Below, piece after piece: positions 19,437-28,489 of a stretch of DNA of 48,772 nt. Every line of letters begins with the position of its first letter. Positions within the stretch are counted from its first letter, which is position 1. Origin of the DNA: Bacteroidota bacterium (GTDB taxonomy: Bacteria; Bacteroidota; Bacteroidia; Chitinophagales; Chitinophagaceae); NCBI GenBank assembly GCA_026391435.1, contig JAPLEJ010000053.1:1-48772 (forward strand). The letters run 5' to 3'. The position numbers and the translations under genes were made by a program. The notes under the pieces were generated by a model, which searched no databases, was not told the DNA's origin, and worked only from the letters and a program-made list of their open reading frames with translations.

Positions 19437-20750
19437 ATGCTGTATCAATTATTTTCATGGTTAGACAAACAATTTCATATTCCTGGATTGGGAGTATTCC
19501 AATTCTTGACATCTAGAATTGCCATGGCTATTTTATTGTCACTTTTTATTGCAACGGTTTATGGAAAGAAGATCATTTTATTTTTACAGAAAAAGCAAAT
19601 TGGCGAAAGCGTTAGAGATTTAGGATTAGCAGGAGAGCAACAAAAAAAGGGGACACCTACAATGGGTGGTATCATTATATTGTTAAGTATATTAATTCCA
19701 ACACTTTTATTTGCGAACCTTGACAAGGTATACATCCGCTTGATGATATTATGTACTGTTTGGTTGGGTTTGATTGGTTTTTTAGATGACTATTTTAAAA
19801 TTAAAGCTAGAAAGCAAGCATTAGCTCAAGGTGCATTGTATAAAAAACAAAACAGCGATGGCTTAGCAGGTATTTCTAAAATAATTGGGCAAATAGGACT
19901 AGGCATCATTATAGGCGTAACGCTTTATTTTAGCAATGCAGTTACAGTGGAACGTGAAATTATTGCATCCAATGTTTCGGCTAGCTTAGCGAAAGGTGAA
20001 AAAATTGCTAAAGGCGCTGACATTGTAATTCGAAAAATTAATGGAGAAGAAAGACGTTTTGTAAAAGTAAAAACACCTATTACAACTATTCCGTTTGTTA
20101 AAAATCATGAATTTAATTATAGTAAAATAATTAGTTGGATAGGACCAGGTGCCGAAAAATATACTTGGATCATTTATATTTTAATTGTCACTTTTATAAT
20201 TACAGCTGTATCTAATGGCGCCAACTTAACTGATGGATTGGATGGGCTTGCTGCTGGAGTGAGTGCTATTATTGGTGCAGCATTAGGCGTATTTATTTAT
20301 GTAAGCGGTAACTATGTATTTGCAGACTACTTGAATGTAATGTACATCCCTAATTTAGGGGAGTTGTCCATATTTGTAGGTGCTTTTGTAGGGGCATGTA
20401 TTGGATTTTTGTGGTACAATGCTTATCCAGCACAAGTGTTTATGGGAGATACAGGCAGTTTGGCATTGGGCGGTATTATTGCGTCATTAGCCATTATTGT
20501 AAGAAAAGAATTATTGATTCCTATTTTTTGTGGCGTGTTTTTAATTGAAAACTTAAGTGTGATCATTCAAGTAAGTTATTTCAAGTATACTCGAAAAAAA
20601 TATGGCGAAGGCAGACGTGTTTTTTTAATGAGCCCTTTGCATCACCATTATCAAAAGAAAGGATTTCATGAGAGTAAGATTGCGGTTCGTTTTTGGATCA
20701 TTACCATATTATTAGTCGTTGTTTCAATATTAACCTTAAAGACAAGATAA
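19437..20750 (+). CDS. mraY: phospho-N-acetylmuramoyl-pentapeptide-transferase (MraY) with loop insertion
   Basis: A polytopic membrane enzyme transferring phospho-MurNAc-pentapeptide to undecaprenyl phosphate to form lipid I. Signatures: [11 protein letters not shown], the catalytic [43 protein letters not shown] and the cytoplasmic [11 protein letters not shown]. At 437 residues it is about 75 longer than E. coli MraY (360). Most of the excess is one hydrophilic insertion at about residues 165-225, between two membrane helices, containing charged strands such as [15 protein letters not shown]. By alignment with the known topology this loop should face the periplasm. The rest is normal, so activity is expected. 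Confidence 0.96.
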   Translation: MLYQLFSWLDKQFHIPGLGVFQFLTSRIAMAILLSLFIATVYGKKIILFLQKKQIGESVRDLGLAGEQQKKGTPTMGGIIILLSILIPTLLFANLDKVYIRLMILCTVWLGLIGFLDDYFKIKARKQALAQGALYKKQNSDGLAGISKIIGQIGLGIIIGVTLYFSNAVTVEREIIASNVSASLAKGEKIAKGADIVIRKINGEERRFVKVKTPITTIPFVKNHEFNYSKIISWIGPGAEKYTWIIYILIVTFIITAVSNGANLTDGLDGLAAGVSAIIGAALGVFIYVSGNYVFADYLNVMYIPNLGELSIFVGAFVGACIGFLWYNAYPAQVFMGDTGSLALGGIIASLAIIVRKELLIPIFCGVFLIENLSVIIQVSYFKYTRKKYGEGRRVFLMSPLHHHYQKKGFHESKIAVRFWIITILLVVVSILTLKTR

Positions 20751-20753
20751 GCA

Positions 20754-22094
20754 TTGGCAAAAAATTTAGTCATATTAGGTGCAGGTGAAAGCGGAATTGG
20801 AACTGCTTTGTTGGCCAAACAAAAAGGCTACGAAGTATTTGTGTCTGATGGCGGCGCTATTAAGGCTAATTTTCAAAAGGAATTAGAAGACAATCATATT
20901 GCCTTTGAATCAGGTATGCATAGTGTTGATAAAATATTATCTGCTGATGAAGTGATGAAAAGTCCAGGCATTCCAGAAAAAAATGAAATGGTTAAAGCCA
21001 TACGTGCAAAAGGAATCCCAGTAATTAGTGAAATTGAGTTTGGCTATCGTTATAAAGGAGCAAGTAACATAACAGCCATCACTGGAAGTAACGGAAAAAG
21101 TACGGCTACCGCCTTGTTGTATCATATTTGTCAATTAGTGAATGATGATGTGGCAATGGTAGGTAATATTGGTTTCTCATTTGCGCGTCAAATTGCAATG
21201 GCGCCTAAGGCTTTATATATTATCGAAGTAAGCTCTTTCCAATTGGATGACATCAAATATTTCAAACCAGATATTGCGATTTTACTCAACATTACTGAAG
21301 ATCATTTAGACAGATATAATTACCAGTTTGAAAATTATATCAAGAGCAAATTTAGAATTATTGAAAATCAAACTGCACAGGATTATTTTATTTACTGCAT
21401 CGATGATGAAGTCATCGTTAAACATTTAGAACTACTAACCATCAATACTAACCCATTACCATTTTCTATGAAACAAGAAGTAAAAAAAGGAGGCTACATC
21501 AAAAACGATCAGATGATGTTAAAAATCCAAGAAGAACGTGTATCTATGAGTATTTATGATTTCGCTTTAAAAGGGAAACATAATGCTTATAATACTATGG
21601 CAGCAAGCATTGCAGCTTCCACATTAGGCATTAGAAAGGAAAAAATCCGCGAAGCGGTAAGTAACTTTCACAGTTTAGAACACAGAATGGAATTTGTGGC
21701 GACTGTACGTGGCGTTGATTTTGTCAATGACAGTAAAGCAACCAATGTAAACAGTACTTGGTATGCATTGGAAAGTATGCAAAAATCAACCGTTCTTATT
21801 TTAGGAGGCGTTGATAAGGGCAACGATTACGAATTAATTGCTGAGTTGGTAATAGATAAAGTAAAAGCAATTATTTGTATGGGAACAGATAATAAAAAAA
21901 TCATGGACTTTTTTGGAGACAAAGTTCCTGTATTAATAGAAGCGGATTCTGCAAAAAAAGCCGTGACATCTGCTTTTAAATTAGCGGAAAAGGGGGATGT
22001 TGTTTTATTGAGCCCTGCATGCGCAAGTTTTGATTTGTTTAAAAATTATGAAGATAGAGGTAATCAATTTAAAGCGTTTGTTAAAGAATTATAA
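20754..22094 (+). CDS. murD: UDP-N-acetylmuramoylalanine-D-glutamate ligase
   Basis: A 446-residue Mur ligase adding D-Glu to UDP-MurNAc-L-Ala. The N-terminal Rossmann motif is VILGAGESGIGTALLAK, the ATP loop AITGSNGKSTATALLYH, the central domain EVSSFQLDDIKYFKPDIAILLNITEDHLDRY, and the C-terminal FVNDSKATNVNSTWYALE and LILGGVDKGNDY. The start is TTG at 20754: the Rossmann motif begins a few residues later and no ATG is available near it. It sits 3 bases after the mraY stop. Confidence 0.96.
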   Translation: MAKNLVILGAGESGIGTALLAKQKGYEVFVSDGGAIKANFQKELEDNHIAFESGMHSVDKILSADEVMKSPGIPEKNEMVKAIRAKGIPVISEIEFGYRYKGASNITAITGSNGKSTATALLYHICQLVNDDVAMVGNIGFSFARQIAMAPKALYIIEVSSFQLDDIKYFKPDIAILLNITEDHLDRYNYQFENYIKSKFRIIENQTAQDYFIYCIDDEVIVKHLELLTINTNPLPFSMKQEVKKGGYIKNDQMMLKIQEERVSMSIYDFALKGKHNAYNTMAASIAASTLGIRKEKIREAVSNFHSLEHRMEFVATVRGVDFVNDSKATNVNSTWYALESMQKSTVLILGGVDKGNDYELIAELVIDKVKAIICMGTDNKKIMDFFGDKVPVLIEADSAKKAVTSAFKLAEKGDVVLLSPACASFDLFKNYEDRGNQFKAFVKEL

Positions 22095-22096
22095 TT

Positions 22097-23413
22097 ATGT
22101 TCAACGATTCTACTGATAAATTATTTTCACAAATGCCTTCTATTGGAGGCATGAAAGAGCATTTAGACCAAAGAACCAGAGGGGATAAATACATTTGGGG
22201 GTTAGTCATTGTATTGTCTTTGATTTCTATATTAGTAGTATATAGTGCAACAGGTTCATTGGCTTATAAAATGTATCGAGGTAATACCAGTATCTATTTG
22301 TTTAAACAAGTTATTTTCACATTAGTAGGCTTGCTTGTCATTTTTGGGTTACATCGAATTAATTATACAGTATTTTCTAAAATAGCAACTATCTTATTTG
22401 CATTAGCCATCCCGCTTTTAATTTATACTTTATTTTTTGGTGCCAAAATTAATGAGGGCAGTAGATGGATTAAGTTACCCATTATAAATTTGACCATTCA
22501 GAGTAGTGACGTGGCCAAGCTAGCCCTGTTTATGTACATTTCGAGGGTGCTGAGTAAAAAACAAGAAGTGATAAAGGATTTTAAGAAAGGATTTTTACCG
22601 GTAATCATTCCTGTATTTATTATTTGTGCTTTAATCATGCCCGCTAACTTATCTAATGCATTATTAACGGGCGCCACTTCCTTATTATTAATGTTTATTG
22701 GAAGGGTTAGTTTCAAACATATTTTACTTACGATATTAGTGGCTATGATACCCGTTGTTTTAATCATCAGTGTAGCCATGGCGACGCATTCAAGCAAAAA
22801 GGTAGAGGGGCAGCCTGTGGTGGCCGAAAAAATGAAAAGTTTTGGTCGATTTGGTACTTGGGTGAATAGGGTTCAGGATTTTATGTATGCCAAGGAAAAC
22901 GAAGTTCCTTATCAGGTACAACAAGCAAAAATTGCCATTGCCAATGGAGGTATCTTTTTTGGATTAGGCCCAGGTAATAGTCGTCAACGTAATTTTTTAC
23001 CTCAGGCTTATAATGATTTTATATATGCGGTCATCATTGAGGAATACGGATTAATTGGAGGTGCCTTTATTATTTTTATTTACTTGGTTTTTTTATTTAG
23101 ATGCATACGTATTTTTAGAAAATGTCCTTATGCTTTTGGTGCATTTTTAGCACTTGGATTAAGTTTTACGTTAATCATACAAGCCATAGCAAATATGGCA
23201 GTGAATGTAAATATTATGCCGGTGACTGGGGTGACTTTGCCATTGGTGAGTATGGGAGGAAGTTCATTCATATTTACTTGTTGTTCGATTGGATTAATAT
23301 TAAGTGTTGCACGAAATGTGGAACAATTAGAAGGCAAGGCGCCTTTGGAAACTGATATTGAATTACCTGAAGAAAATAATGAAACAGAAAATGTCATCCA
23401 ACCCACTGCATAA
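22097..23413 (+). CDS. ftsW: FtsW, septal peptidoglycan glycosyltransferase (SEDS family)
   Basis: 438 residues with about ten transmembrane helices. SEDS glycosyltransferases polymerise lipid II into glycan strands, and FtsW pairs with FtsI at the septum. The key periplasmic loop reads GLGPGNSRQRNFLPQAYNDFIYAVIIEEYGLIG and contains the catalytic-type Asp of LPxAxxDF. Near the C-terminus NIMPVTGVTLPLVSMGGSS is the classic SEDS signature. The C-terminal tail is acidic (EDTELPEENNE-like) and cytoplasmic. It lies 2 bases after murD, and murG begins inside its 3' end. Confidence 0.95.
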   Translation: MFNDSTDKLFSQMPSIGGMKEHLDQRTRGDKYIWGLVIVLSLISILVVYSATGSLAYKMYRGNTSIYLFKQVIFTLVGLLVIFGLHRINYTVFSKIATILFALAIPLLIYTLFFGAKINEGSRWIKLPIINLTIQSSDVAKLALFMYISRVLSKKQEVIKDFKKGFLPVIIPVFIICALIMPANLSNALLTGATSLLLMFIGRVSFKHILLTILVAMIPVVLIISVAMATHSSKKVEGQPVVAEKMKSFGRFGTWVNRVQDFMYAKENEVPYQVQQAKIAIANGGIFFGLGPGNSRQRNFLPQAYNDFIYAVIIEEYGLIGGAFIIFIYLVFLFRCIRIFRKCPYAFGAFLALGLSFTLIIQAIANMAVNVNIMPVTGVTLPLVSMGGSSFIFTCCSIGLILSVARNVEQLEGKAPLETDIELPEENNETENVIQPTA

Positions 23414-24500
23414 AAATATTCGCATCATCATTGCGGGAGGAGGGACTGGAGGACATATCTTCCCAGCCATTGCAGTAGCACAGGCTATTCAAAAGATACA
23501 ACCTAGTGCTGCTATTTTATTTGTGGGAGCGCTTGGAAAAATGGAAATGGAAAAAGTGCCTCAAGCAGGATTTGATATTATAGGAATTACCATAGCTGGT
23601 TTTAATAGAACGCAAATTTTAAAAAATATAACACTGCCTTGGAAATTAATCAAAAGTTATTTTCAAGTAAAATCGATCTTTAAAAAATTCAAACCTAATG
23701 CTGTTTTTGGAGTCGGGGGTTATTCTAGTTACCCTGTTTTAAAACAAGCGCAAATGCTTTCCATTCCTAATTTTATTCATGAGTCCAATGCATTTGCAGG
23801 AAAAGCCAATCAATGGTTAGGTGCAGAAGCAACGCAAATATTTACTGGTACAAAAGGAATGGAGACCTTTTTTCCTTCAAGTAAAATAATGATTACGGGG
23901 AATCCAGTTCGACAAAATATTTTACATTCTAAATACAATCAGTTAGCTGCCTTATTATATTTTGGATTACATCCTAATAAAAAAACAATATTGATTATGG
24001 GCGGAAGTTTAGGAGCCAAGTCCATTAATAAAGCGATTCAGAAAAATTTAGCCCTATTGGCGGAACAGCAAGTGCAACTCATTTGGCAAACAGGTAAACC
24101 CGATGCAAATGTTTATTTGAATGCTGCTGCGCCCTATTCAAATGTATTTGTAAGTTCTTTTATAGATGATATGAGTGCGGCTTATACTGCAGCTGATGTG
24201 GTTGTGAGTCGATCAGGAGCAATGGCCGTCGCTGAAATTGCAGTTACCGGGAAGGCCAGCATATTTGTTCCTTATCCTCATGCAGCAGAGGATCACCAAA
24301 CTTTTAATGCAATGGCATTGGTGCATAAAGGAGCTGCTTATATGGTCAAGGATAATGAAGTAGACGAAAATTTAATCCACTTATTACAACATTTGACTCA
24401 GGATGATAAAGCAATAAACGAAATGCAAGAAAAGGTGAAGGACTTTGCTTATACGAATGCAGATCAAGTCATTGCTGAACAAATTTTAAAACACATATAA
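23391..24500 (+). CDS. murG: MurG, UDP-GlcNAc:lipid I N-acetylglucosamine transferase
   Basis: A peripheral membrane GT28-family enzyme converting lipid I to lipid II. N-terminal glycine-rich loop IIIAGGGTGGHIFPAIAVAQ, the donor-site segment GVGGYSSYPVLKQA, HESNAFAGKANQWL, central MGGSLGAKSINKAI, and C-terminal VSRSGAMAVAEIAVTGKASIFVPYPHAAEDHQTFNA. The chosen ATG at 23391 gives 369 residues and overlaps ftsW by 23 bases; in-frame ATGs at 23358 and 23379 would add up to 11 residues of poor match. Overlap suggests coupled translation. Confidence 0.95.
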   Translation: MSSNPLHKNIRIIIAGGGTGGHIFPAIAVAQAIQKIQPSAAILFVGALGKMEMEKVPQAGFDIIGITIAGFNRTQILKNITLPWKLIKSYFQVKSIFKKFKPNAVFGVGGYSSYPVLKQAQMLSIPNFIHESNAFAGKANQWLGAEATQIFTGTKGMETFFPSSKIMITGNPVRQNILHSKYNQLAALLYFGLHPNKKTILIMGGSLGAKSINKAIQKNLALLAEQQVQLIWQTGKPDANVYLNAAAPYSNVFVSSFIDDMSAAYTAADVVVSRSGAMAVAEIAVTGKASIFVPYPHAAEDHQTFNAMALVHKGAAYMVKDNEVDENLIHLLQHLTQDDKAINEMQEKVKDFAYTNADQVIAEQILKHI

Positions 24501-24516
24501 ATCGACTAGTAGTAAA

Positions 24517-25881
24517 ATGAACCCGTTAACGAATATAAAAAACATTTACTTCATTGGCATTGGTGGCATCGGAATGAGTGCGCTAGCAAGGTATTTTAAT
24601 ACACAAGGGGTTTATGTTTCAGGATATGACAAAACGCCCACTTTGTTAACGGATGATTTAATGAAAGAAGGAATTCAAATTCATTTTGAAGATGATATTA
24701 ATCAAATTGACAAAGCGGCCACAGTAATTGTTTATACCCCTGCGGTTCCAACAATACATTTAGAGTTGAATTATTACAGAGATCATGGATATCATGTAGT
24801 AAAACGAAGTGATGTATTGCAATGGGTGACTGAAAACGCTTTCACTATTGGCATTGCAGGCACACATGGCAAAACGACGACAACTTCAATGACTGCGCAT
24901 ATCTTAAGACATACTGGATACGGATGTAATGCTTTTTTAGGAGGCATTGCGTCGAATTATAATACTAATTTTTGGAGCCACGAACGAAATGTAGTGGTGG
25001 TGGAAGCGGATGAATATGATCGTAGTTTTTTAAAATTAGCTCCCAATATTGCGGTGATCACTGCAGTAGATCCTGACCATTTAGACATTTATGGCACTGC
25101 CGAAGAAGTATTAAAAGCCTTTGGACAATATGCGGATAAAATTAAAAGTGGTGGCACATTAATTCAAAAATGGGGAACAACGGTGGTGACGGATACAAAT
25201 AATAAAAATATTCACACTTATGGGTATGATCAACTAAATGCATCTTACCATACTAAAAATTTAATTGTAGTAGAGGGCTCTTATACATTTGATATTGTAC
25301 ATCCAGGTGGAGTGTTGCATGATGTAATACTCAATATGGGAGGATTGCATAATGTTGAAAATGCAACAGCCGCTATTGCCATTGCGTTAACATTGGGTAT
25401 TGACGAAGCAAAAATTAAATTGGCTATTGCAGATTTTAAAGGGGTAAAGCGTCGATTCGAATACAAGGTTAAAACACCTACTAAAGTATTAATAGATGAT
25501 TACGCCCATCATCCAGAGGAGTTAAATGCATTAATATCAGGTGTGAGAAGTATTTATCCTGGTGAAAAAATGGTACTAGTATTTCAGCCTCATTTATACA
25601 GCAGAACACAGGATCAATGTGATGGATTTGTTTCCACATTGGATAAGGCAGATGAAGTTATTTTATTACCGATTTATCCAGCAAGGGAATTGCCTATCGA
25701 AGGAGTGAGTAGTGACATGCTCATTAGCAAAATGACCATTTCAAAAAAGCAAGTCATGTCAAAAGAGGCATTGTTGCATTGGGCCGCTACCACGAATGAT
25801 AAATTGATTGTGATGGCAGGAGCTGGCGATATTGATGTTTGTATTAATCAAATTAAAGACTTACTTACTCCGACTAAATGA
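24517..25881 (+). CDS. murC: UDP-N-acetylmuramate-L-alanine ligase
   Basis: The 454-residue first Mur ligase, attaching L-Ala to UDP-MurNAc. Rossmann motif YFIGIGGIGMSALARYF (about 11-27), ATP loop GIAGTHGKTTTTSMTAH (about 112-128), EADEYDRSFLKL, TAVDPDHLDIYG and C-terminal DDYAHHPEELNAL and FQPHLYSRTQD are all conserved. The ftsQ start overlaps its stop by 4 bases (ATGA), so the two are translationally coupled. Confidence 0.97.
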   Translation: MNPLTNIKNIYFIGIGGIGMSALARYFNTQGVYVSGYDKTPTLLTDDLMKEGIQIHFEDDINQIDKAATVIVYTPAVPTIHLELNYYRDHGYHVVKRSDVLQWVTENAFTIGIAGTHGKTTTTSMTAHILRHTGYGCNAFLGGIASNYNTNFWSHERNVVVVEADEYDRSFLKLAPNIAVITAVDPDHLDIYGTAEEVLKAFGQYADKIKSGGTLIQKWGTTVVTDTNNKNIHTYGYDQLNASYHTKNLIVVEGSYTFDIVHPGGVLHDVILNMGGLHNVENATAAIAIALTLGIDEAKIKLAIADFKGVKRRFEYKVKTPTKVLIDDYAHHPEELNALISGVRSIYPGEKMVLVFQPHLYSRTQDQCDGFVSTLDKADEVILLPIYPARELPIEGVSSDMLISKMTISKKQVMSKEALLHWAATTNDKLIVMAGAGDIDVCINQIKDLLTPTK

Positions 25882-26969
25882 GAAACTGGCAAAACATATT
25901 AATCAAAATTTTGTGGAGCATATTGGGTGCTGCGCTCATCGTTTTATTTGTCATTGCTTGGAAAGCCAAAGTGACCAAAAAAATTACCCATATACAAGTG
26001 GAATTAGTAGGAGAAACGACCACCGCTTTGTTTATGGATGAAAAAGAAATCACGCAAATACTAAAGGATCAAGGCATTGCAATGGGGACGGTATTAGAAG
26101 GGGTTAACTTAACTCAGATTGAAAAAAACTTAGAAAAAATAAGGTGGATAAAAAATGCAGAACTGTTTACGGATAATCAACAAGTACTTGAAGTAAAAAT
26201 TGAACAACGAAAACCCATTGCCCGTGTTTTTACTTTATCTGGAAGTTCATTTTATATCGATAATGAAGGTTGGCGCTTACCCTTGAAACAGCTTACTGTA
26301 TTGCGTTTGCCGATATTTACTGGATTTCCAACAGATCAAGATAAGCTTTCTACACCAGATAGTACTTTGCTTAACGACATACTTACTTTTTCAAATACGA
26401 TTATAAAAGACAGCTTTTTTACAGCACAAATAGCACAAATTAATATTGAACCCAATGGTGATTTTCAATTCATTCCAAGTTTGGGAGATCATTTAGTATT
26501 AATTGGATCGGTTGATAATTTGGAGGATAAATTGAACCGATTATACACTTTTTATAAAAGGGTTTGGGTGCAAAGTGGGATTAATGCATACCAAGTATTG
26601 GATTGTAGATTTGATCAGCAAATTGTGGCACTCAAAAAGGGAATGCAACCGGTACAATATACCCCAGGGATTTTGCCTTTTCAAAAATCGATTTTATTGG
26701 ATGAGCGTAAGGATTCTATTTCTGCAGTGGTGGTAACTAAAATTGTAAAAGACACAGTGGTGTCGCCCCTGAAAAAGGTAAAAGAGACGGTGAAAAAAGA
26801 AAAGGAGACGGTGAAAAAAAAGGGGGATCTGAAATTGGTAAAAGTCAAAAAAATAGGACCTATAAAAAACAATAAACAAAATAATAAATCGTTAATCATT
26901 AAGAAGAAGTCTGCAAAGGCATTAATGCCGGCGAAGATTGATTCCAAAACAACTACAACTAACAACTAA
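25878..26969 (+). CDS. ftsQ: FtsQ-like division protein with Lys-rich C-terminal tail
   Basis: A 363-residue bitopic protein: a short cytoplasmic start, transmembrane helix at about 7-26 (ILWSILGAALIVLFVIAWKA), a POTRA-like region (about 35-105, ending WIKNAELFTDNQQVLEVKIEQRKPIARVF), then the FtsQ beta domain (to about 265). Similarity to E. coli FtsQ is low, but topology and position between murC and ftsA make the call sound. The last ~75 residues are a low-complexity basic tail (KKVKETVKKEKETVKKK and more Lys clusters) that should lie in the periplasm. E. coli FtsQ (276 residues) has nothing like it. Confidence 0.87.
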   Translation: MRNWQNILIKILWSILGAALIVLFVIAWKAKVTKKITHIQVELVGETTTALFMDEKEITQILKDQGIAMGTVLEGVNLTQIEKNLEKIRWIKNAELFTDNQQVLEVKIEQRKPIARVFTLSGSSFYIDNEGWRLPLKQLTVLRLPIFTGFPTDQDKLSTPDSTLLNDILTFSNTIIKDSFFTAQIAQINIEPNGDFQFIPSLGDHLVLIGSVDNLEDKLNRLYTFYKRVWVQSGINAYQVLDCRFDQQIVALKKGMQPVQYTPGILPFQKSILLDERKDSISAVVVTKIVKDTVVSPLKKVKETVKKEKETVKKKGDLKLVKVKKIGPIKNNKQNNKSLIIKKKSAKALMPAKIDSKTTTTNN

Positions 26970-26980
26970 AATACATAAAA

Positions 26981-28375
26981 ATGAGTCAAAATGAATCACC
27001 CATCATTGTGGGGCTAGATATTGGCACAACCAAAATTGCAGCTATTGCTGGAAGGAAAAATGAGTTCGGCAAATTAGAAATTTTAGGCTTTGGCCGTGCC
27101 AACAGTAACGGTGTGCAACATGGTCAAGTTTTAAATATTGATCAAACCATTAAGGCCATTCAGCAAGCCCTTCAAAACTGTCAATTAAGCAACCCCGATT
27201 TAGAGATCAATGAAGTGTTCGTCGGTATTGCAGGACATCATATTAAAAGTTTACAAACCCGCGGTGATATGGTGCGTCAAGATGCTGAAAACGAAATTCA
27301 GCCTTGGGAGATTGAGCAATTAATCAATAACCAACGCAAAACATTTATACCAGCAGGGGATCAAATAATTGATGTTATTCCACAAGAATTTCATGTGGAC
27401 AATAACCCCAATGTGAAAGAGCCAGTGGGTGTCAATGGCGTAAAAGTAGGGGCTAATTTTTTAATTCTTACTGGTGATAGAAATGCCATCCGTAACATTA
27501 ATCGTTCGGTAGAAAGAAGTGGATTGGTGACTAAAGATTTAGTATTACAACCATTGGCGTCTGCTAGTGCGGTGATGAGCGATATTGATTTAGAAGCAGG
27601 AGTAGCGATACTAGATATTGGCGGTGGAACCAGTGATCTTGCTGTATTTTATGATGGTATTTTAAAACATACTGCAGTGATTCCTTTTGGTGGTGAAAAT
27701 ATCACAAATGATATCCGTCTTGGATTAGGGGTATTAAAAAGCCAAGCTGAAGCGATGAAAGTACAGTTTGGGAGTGCTTTAGCGGATGAAGCAAAAGCCA
27801 ATGCCTATGTGACAATCCCAGGTTTAAAAGGGATGCCTGCCAAGGAAATAAGTGTGAAAAGTTTAGCAGGAATTATTCAAGCTAGAATGAGTGAGATATT
27901 AGATTTTGTTACCTATCATTTAAAGCAAGTGGGTTTGGATAGCCGTCAATTAAATGGGGGTGTGATTTTGACAGGTGGCGGATCTCAATTAAAGCATTTG
28001 ATACAATTAACCGAATATATTACGGGTTTAAATGCACGCATTGGATTACCGAATGAACATTTGGCACCTAATCACATTGATGAATTAAAAAAACCAATGT
28101 ATTCAACTTGTATCGGATTAATCTTGAAGGGATACAATGATTACGAGCAAAATTATAAGGTGTTTACTGAAACCTTTAAGCGCGTGGAAGTGCCAAAATC
28201 GTTGACTGTAAATCCAAGTGCTGCTAATTCTTTAAGTTCAACTAAAGTTGAAAAACAACCGACCCCTACTACTTTAACACCAGAGCAAATTGGAAAAAGA
28301 ATGAAGTTTTGGGATCGCTTTAAAAACAATTTAATTGAAATATTTAGCGAAGAAGCAGACAATCCATTACCATAA
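26981..28375 (+). CDS. ftsA: FtsA, actin-like divisome protein
   Basis: A 464-residue actin-fold ATPase that tethers FtsZ to the membrane and links it to the septal synthases. Phosphate-1 motif IVGLDIGTTKIAAIAG (about 8-23), the FtsA-specific 1C subdomain (about 85-165, IDVIPQEFHVDNN), phosphate-2 AILDIGGGTSDLAVF, adenosine motif GVILTGGGSQLKHL. The end carries a probable membrane-targeting amphipathic helix, MKFWDRFKNNLIEIFSEE. It lies directly before ftsZ, but with a 114-base gap that is larger than elsewhere in the cluster. Confidence 0.96.
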   Translation: MSQNESPIIVGLDIGTTKIAAIAGRKNEFGKLEILGFGRANSNGVQHGQVLNIDQTIKAIQQALQNCQLSNPDLEINEVFVGIAGHHIKSLQTRGDMVRQDAENEIQPWEIEQLINNQRKTFIPAGDQIIDVIPQEFHVDNNPNVKEPVGVNGVKVGANFLILTGDRNAIRNINRSVERSGLVTKDLVLQPLASASAVMSDIDLEAGVAILDIGGGTSDLAVFYDGILKHTAVIPFGGENITNDIRLGLGVLKSQAEAMKVQFGSALADEAKANAYVTIPGLKGMPAKEISVKSLAGIIQARMSEILDFVTYHLKQVGLDSRQLNGGVILTGGGSQLKHLIQLTEYITGLNARIGLPNEHLAPNHIDELKKPMYSTCIGLILKGYNDYEQNYKVFTETFKRVEVPKSLTVNPSAANSLSSTKVEKQPTPTTLTPEQIGKRMKFWDRFKNNLIEIFSEEADNPLP

Positions 28376-28429
28376 ATATTTACCCACATTATGGTTATAA
28401 AAAACAAGTAGAATAAATTCTAAAAGGGC

Positions 28430-28489
28430 TATTTTCGACATAACTAACTAACAACTAACCATCTAACTAACCCATCTAAAAACAAGAAA
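28430..28489 (+). promoter_or_regulatory. ftsZ leader with CTAAC repeats and a weak -7 box
   Basis: TATTTTCG at 28430-28437 is one mismatch from TAnnTTTG and could start an ftsZ-specific transcript. It is followed by five CTAAC motifs between 28444 and 28471 and two copies of CCATCTAA (28459 and 28472). A simple-sequence leader of this type sits nowhere else in the window. Role unknown. Confidence 0.35.
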
